This document shows, one piece after another, positions 61,837 to 64,000 of a stretch of 64,000 nt of DNA; within the stretch, counting starts at the first letter, position 1; each line of letters starts with the position of its first letter. Under the pieces are notes generated by a model. That model made no database searches. It saw nothing but the letters and a program-made list of their open reading frames with translations, and was not told where the DNA came from. The DNA is from Syntrophus gentianae (GTDB lineage: Bacteria > Desulfobacterota > Syntrophia > Syntrophales > Syntrophaceae): NCBI RefSeq assembly GCF_900109885.1, contig NZ_FOBS01000007.1:103687-167686 (forward strand), in the 5' to 3' direction. Both the position numbers and the translations under genes were made by a program.

Positions 61837-63936
61837 TTATTCAAGTTCCGTTTTCGCGGACGCGCAATTGGAATAGGCTGAATATCCTGTAGCATTGTAT
61901 GCCCTGATTCTATAAGCATACTGAGTATTTGCCGCAGCAGCGGAATGTCGAAAGAATACTGAATTGGCTGAAATTGTTGTATTCAAATCAACCCAGGAGT
62001 TCGTTGAGCTGCAATTCCCTTTCTTTCGCTGGAGTCTGAAGCCAGTTTCGTTACCTGAATTGTCTTTCCAGTTAAGATCGATCTCCTCTGATGAAACAGC
62101 TTTTGCTGTCAGGTTGGAAGGCGCCTTTATGAAAGGATCCGGACCACCTCGTACACATCGTGTATAAGGATTCCCCCATTTGCCGCCTCCATAGAAAGTA
62201 CCGTCATAGAAGTCCGTCACATAAGCGCCATTCTTGTAAGAATTATAGGTGGTGGATGACCAGTACGCGGATATATATGAGGTGTTGCAATTGGCATTGG
62301 GGAAATAAATTTTATTGATTGCAGGGTAAGCGCCATTTTCGTTTGCCAGAGACTGGAGTTCCTTGAAGTTGGGAAGCCTCCAATCAGAGTGTTTACCGAG
62401 GATCAGGCTCTCGCAATAAGATAGTGCTTGAGTCCAGGTCATGCGGCCAGGCTCATCCTGCTGCCACATCAGCCCGCTTTTCTTGTCGGTTACGGTTCCG
62501 TCATGGTTGTCCCTAAAATTACCAAAGTCAAGTTGTTCGCCCCGAACGCAGCGGACAGATGATTCCTTGGCCTTGCTGGTGGGGGCAATGCCACCGTTAC
62601 CGAAGCCGACAATCCATGACTTCTCGATATCGCCTGCGAAACTGGTTACCGTCAGGTAGTCATCTTTCGTGTCGGGAAAATAGGTGGTATTAATTTTGGG
62701 GCTTGAATTTGATATCCCATAATCTACAAGGGTCATCAGTTCGATCTTGGATGGGAGTCTCCAGTTCGAATAGCCGCCTAATAGAAGCTGTCCGCAGGTA
62801 TTATAAGATGAGGGGTTATATGTTTTATGGTATGTTCCGCTGGCCCGATACCAATTGTAGCGTCTACCGTCATCCCTTTTTTGCCAAATCAGTCCGGTGT
62901 TGTTGTCCGTAACCGTTCCGTTTCCGTTGTCCGTATATGAGAGCGGGATGTCGTAACTGCCATCTTGGGCTAAGGACTGATCCTGTGCAGGACAGGTTAT
63001 GACTGTGCCATTTTGGTCATAGCAGGCTGTTTGTCTCGTATCAGGAAGGTCGTAGGCACCGGACACGTTTGCCTTAGGGGTGCATGTGACGGGATTGCCG
63101 CTATACTGTGACGTGTTGCCTAGATTATCCTTATAACAGAGTCTGTAATAAAATTTCATGCTGCTCAAAAGCCCCTTGTGGACGCTGTTTAAGGCCGTGC
63201 CGATGTAGGCAGGATTTCCGCCTTTACAACTGCCGGGGTCAGCTCCGACCTGATAGCGCACTTCATAGGGTATGGATATGTTCATACCGCTGCCACTGTC
63301 CGAGGCCTCACTCCAGGCAAGAGTGCATTGTCCCTTTCCCGCCGAAGCTGTAAAAACTGAACCTTTTATGGGCGGCTTGATATCAATCTTTCTTGTGATT
63401 GCCTTCGCTGTTTCCGTCCCTTCTTTGCTTGTGGCCCTCATATTCAGGACCAATACCTGTCCATTTGTACCGGTGATCCCTGTCGCCGTACAGAAAAATA
63501 CCGGATTTGTTCCGGTTACGGTGGCGGGATTCCAGGTTGTACCGTCAATGGTATATTCACATGACTTTATGTCACTTCCTTTATGGATAAAGGCCGTATT
63601 CAGGTCAAAGGGGCTACCAATATAGGAGCCATATGAAGGAGATGGTGTGACAATGTCGGGGCCAGAGGTCCTCTCCTTGTGAACACAACGAACATAGTAG
63701 TTTGCGCTTTTATCTCGATAGCTTATGTCTGCATCGTAATCGAACTCAAAGGCCCACGCGTCTGATGGATCAGATGAATTATTCGTTGAAGACCAGTACC
63801 TTTCCTCAAAGGCGCCGGGGAAAAAGTTTTTATCGATTATTTTATCACTATCAAAAATAGATTCGAGTTCCTTGATATTCGGGAGCCGCCATCTTTTTAG
63901 GCCTGCTAGCCCATCTTTAACACTGATAAAAATATT
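61837..63936 (-). CDS. DUF1566 (Lcl) repeat protein, 5' end missing
   Basis: The frame is open from the stop at 63937-63939 down to 61837, about 699 codons, but has no ATG or GTG with a ribosome site; the only nearby candidate is a TTG at 63453. At least three DUF1566-type units are visible: RWRLPNIKELESIF..YWSSTN, DNGNGTVTDNNTGLIWQK..NWRLPSKIELM, and DNHDGTVTDKKSGLMWQQ..DWRLPNFKELQS..YWSSTTY..RCVRG. A fibronectin type III-like domain sits at the C-terminus (APSNLTAKAVSSEEIDLNW). The protein is probably exported, but its N-terminus is lost or lies past a frameshift. Confidence 0.75.
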   Translation of the reverse strand, partial: NIFISVKDGLAGLKRWRLPNIKELESIFDSDKIIDKNFFPGAFEERYWSSTNNSSDPSDAWAFEFDYDADISYRDKSANYYVRCVHKERTSGPDIVTPSPSYGSYIGSPFDLNTAFIHKGSDIKSCEYTIDGTTWNPATVTGTNPVFFCTATGITGTNGQVLVLNMRATSKEGTETAKAITRKIDIKPPIKGSVFTASAGKGQCTLAWSEASDSGSGMNISIPYEVRYQVGADPGSCKGGNPAYIGTALNSVHKGLLSSMKFYYRLCYKDNLGNTSQYSGNPVTCTPKANVSGAYDLPDTRQTACYDQNGTVITCPAQDQSLAQDGSYDIPLSYTDNGNGTVTDNNTGLIWQKRDDGRRYNWYRASGTYHKTYNPSSYNTCGQLLLGGYSNWRLPSKIELMTLVDYGISNSSPKINTTYFPDTKDDYLTVTSFAGDIEKSWIVGFGNGGIAPTSKAKESSVRCVRGEQLDFGNFRDNHDGTVTDKKSGLMWQQDEPGRMTWTQALSYCESLILGKHSDWRLPNFKELQSLANENGAYPAINKIYFPNANCNTSYISAYWSSTTYNSYKNGAYVTDFYDGTFYGGGKWGNPYTRCVRGGPDPFIKAPSNLTAKAVSSEEIDLNWKDNSGNETGFRLQRKKGNCSSTNSWVDLNTTISANSVFFRHSAAAANTQYAYRIRAYNATGYSAYSNCASAKTELE

Positions 63937-64000
63937 TCAAATAAATACGGTATGATACGTTTGCAAAAAACAGCGAGTGGCACTACATTCGTGTAGTTAT

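Noticed and set aside
61769..61876. 35-residue frame starting MSGYDRKNFARKRSPS
   Set aside because: It overlaps the 3' end of the DUF1566 gene on the other strand and matches no family I know.

Overview
The window looks like a chromosome segment of a syntrophic or anaerobic deltaproteobacterium (Desulfobacterota), most like Syntrophus and its relatives. This is inferred from gene content, not from a database search. Supporting signs are a beta-oxidation cluster, a Tat-exported molybdopterin oxidoreductase with a TorD chaperone, a rubrerythrin and a second ferritin-like protein, a selenoprotein-type peroxiredoxin, nickel-pincer cofactor genes under a NikR gene, PEP-CTERM proteins and UPF0182. 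No rRNA, tRNA or CRISPR array was seen.

Layout. 1-5,940: a partial hydantoinase/oxoprolinase gene, two tandem Ala/Pro-rich lipoproteins, small membrane proteins, an HNH protein, then nadE and folE2 on the minus strand. 6,150-10,280: an accessory island with a Fic protein, a DUF2235 hydrolase, a ParD-like/RelE toxin-antitoxin pair whose toxin is frameshifted, an unknown 304-residue protein and repeat-like debris. 10,329-15,644: a minus-strand acyl-CoA cluster (DUF35 OB-fold protein, thiolase, FAD-linked oxidase, crotonase, 3-hydroxybutyryl-CoA dehydrogenase). 16,224-25,735: DUF4301, a HesB-like protein, a flavodoxin, a peroxiredoxin with in-frame TGA, a PP-loop ATPase, and cell-envelope proteins (LysM, TPR, glycine zipper, SLT). 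25,732-34,073: UPF0182, rlmN, isocitrate dehydrogenase, aconitase and a LysM-NlpC/P60 hydrolase.

34,308-38,446: mtgA, nikR, and larC-larB-yjbQ. 38,466-43,214: a secreted beta/gamma-crystallin-like protein, kdsD, two PEP-CTERM proteins, and rubrerythrin behind a structured leader. 43,329-51,693: a Na/Pi cotransporter, then a minus-strand module of molybdopterin oxidoreductase, ferredoxin subunit, TorD and NTF2-like protein, facing a GntR regulator; a palindrome sits on the module's likely promoter. 51,705-60,760: an ABC-F ATPase, ftsY and a translationally coupled three-gene phosphorelay. 60,954-61,719: an internally deleted IS630-family copy with intact terminal repeats. 61,837-63,936: a DUF1566 repeat gene with no visible start.

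The coherent themes are beta-oxidation with TCA enzymes (thiolase, crotonase, dehydrogenase, aconitase, ICDH), oxidative-stress handling (peroxiredoxin, rubrerythrin, flavodoxin) and envelope upkeep. The most interesting signals are the selenocysteine peroxiredoxin that an ordinary gene caller splits in two, the HesB-like neighbour with Trp at the Cys/Sec site, the GntR operator over the molybdoenzyme promoter, and the small toxin/effector island.
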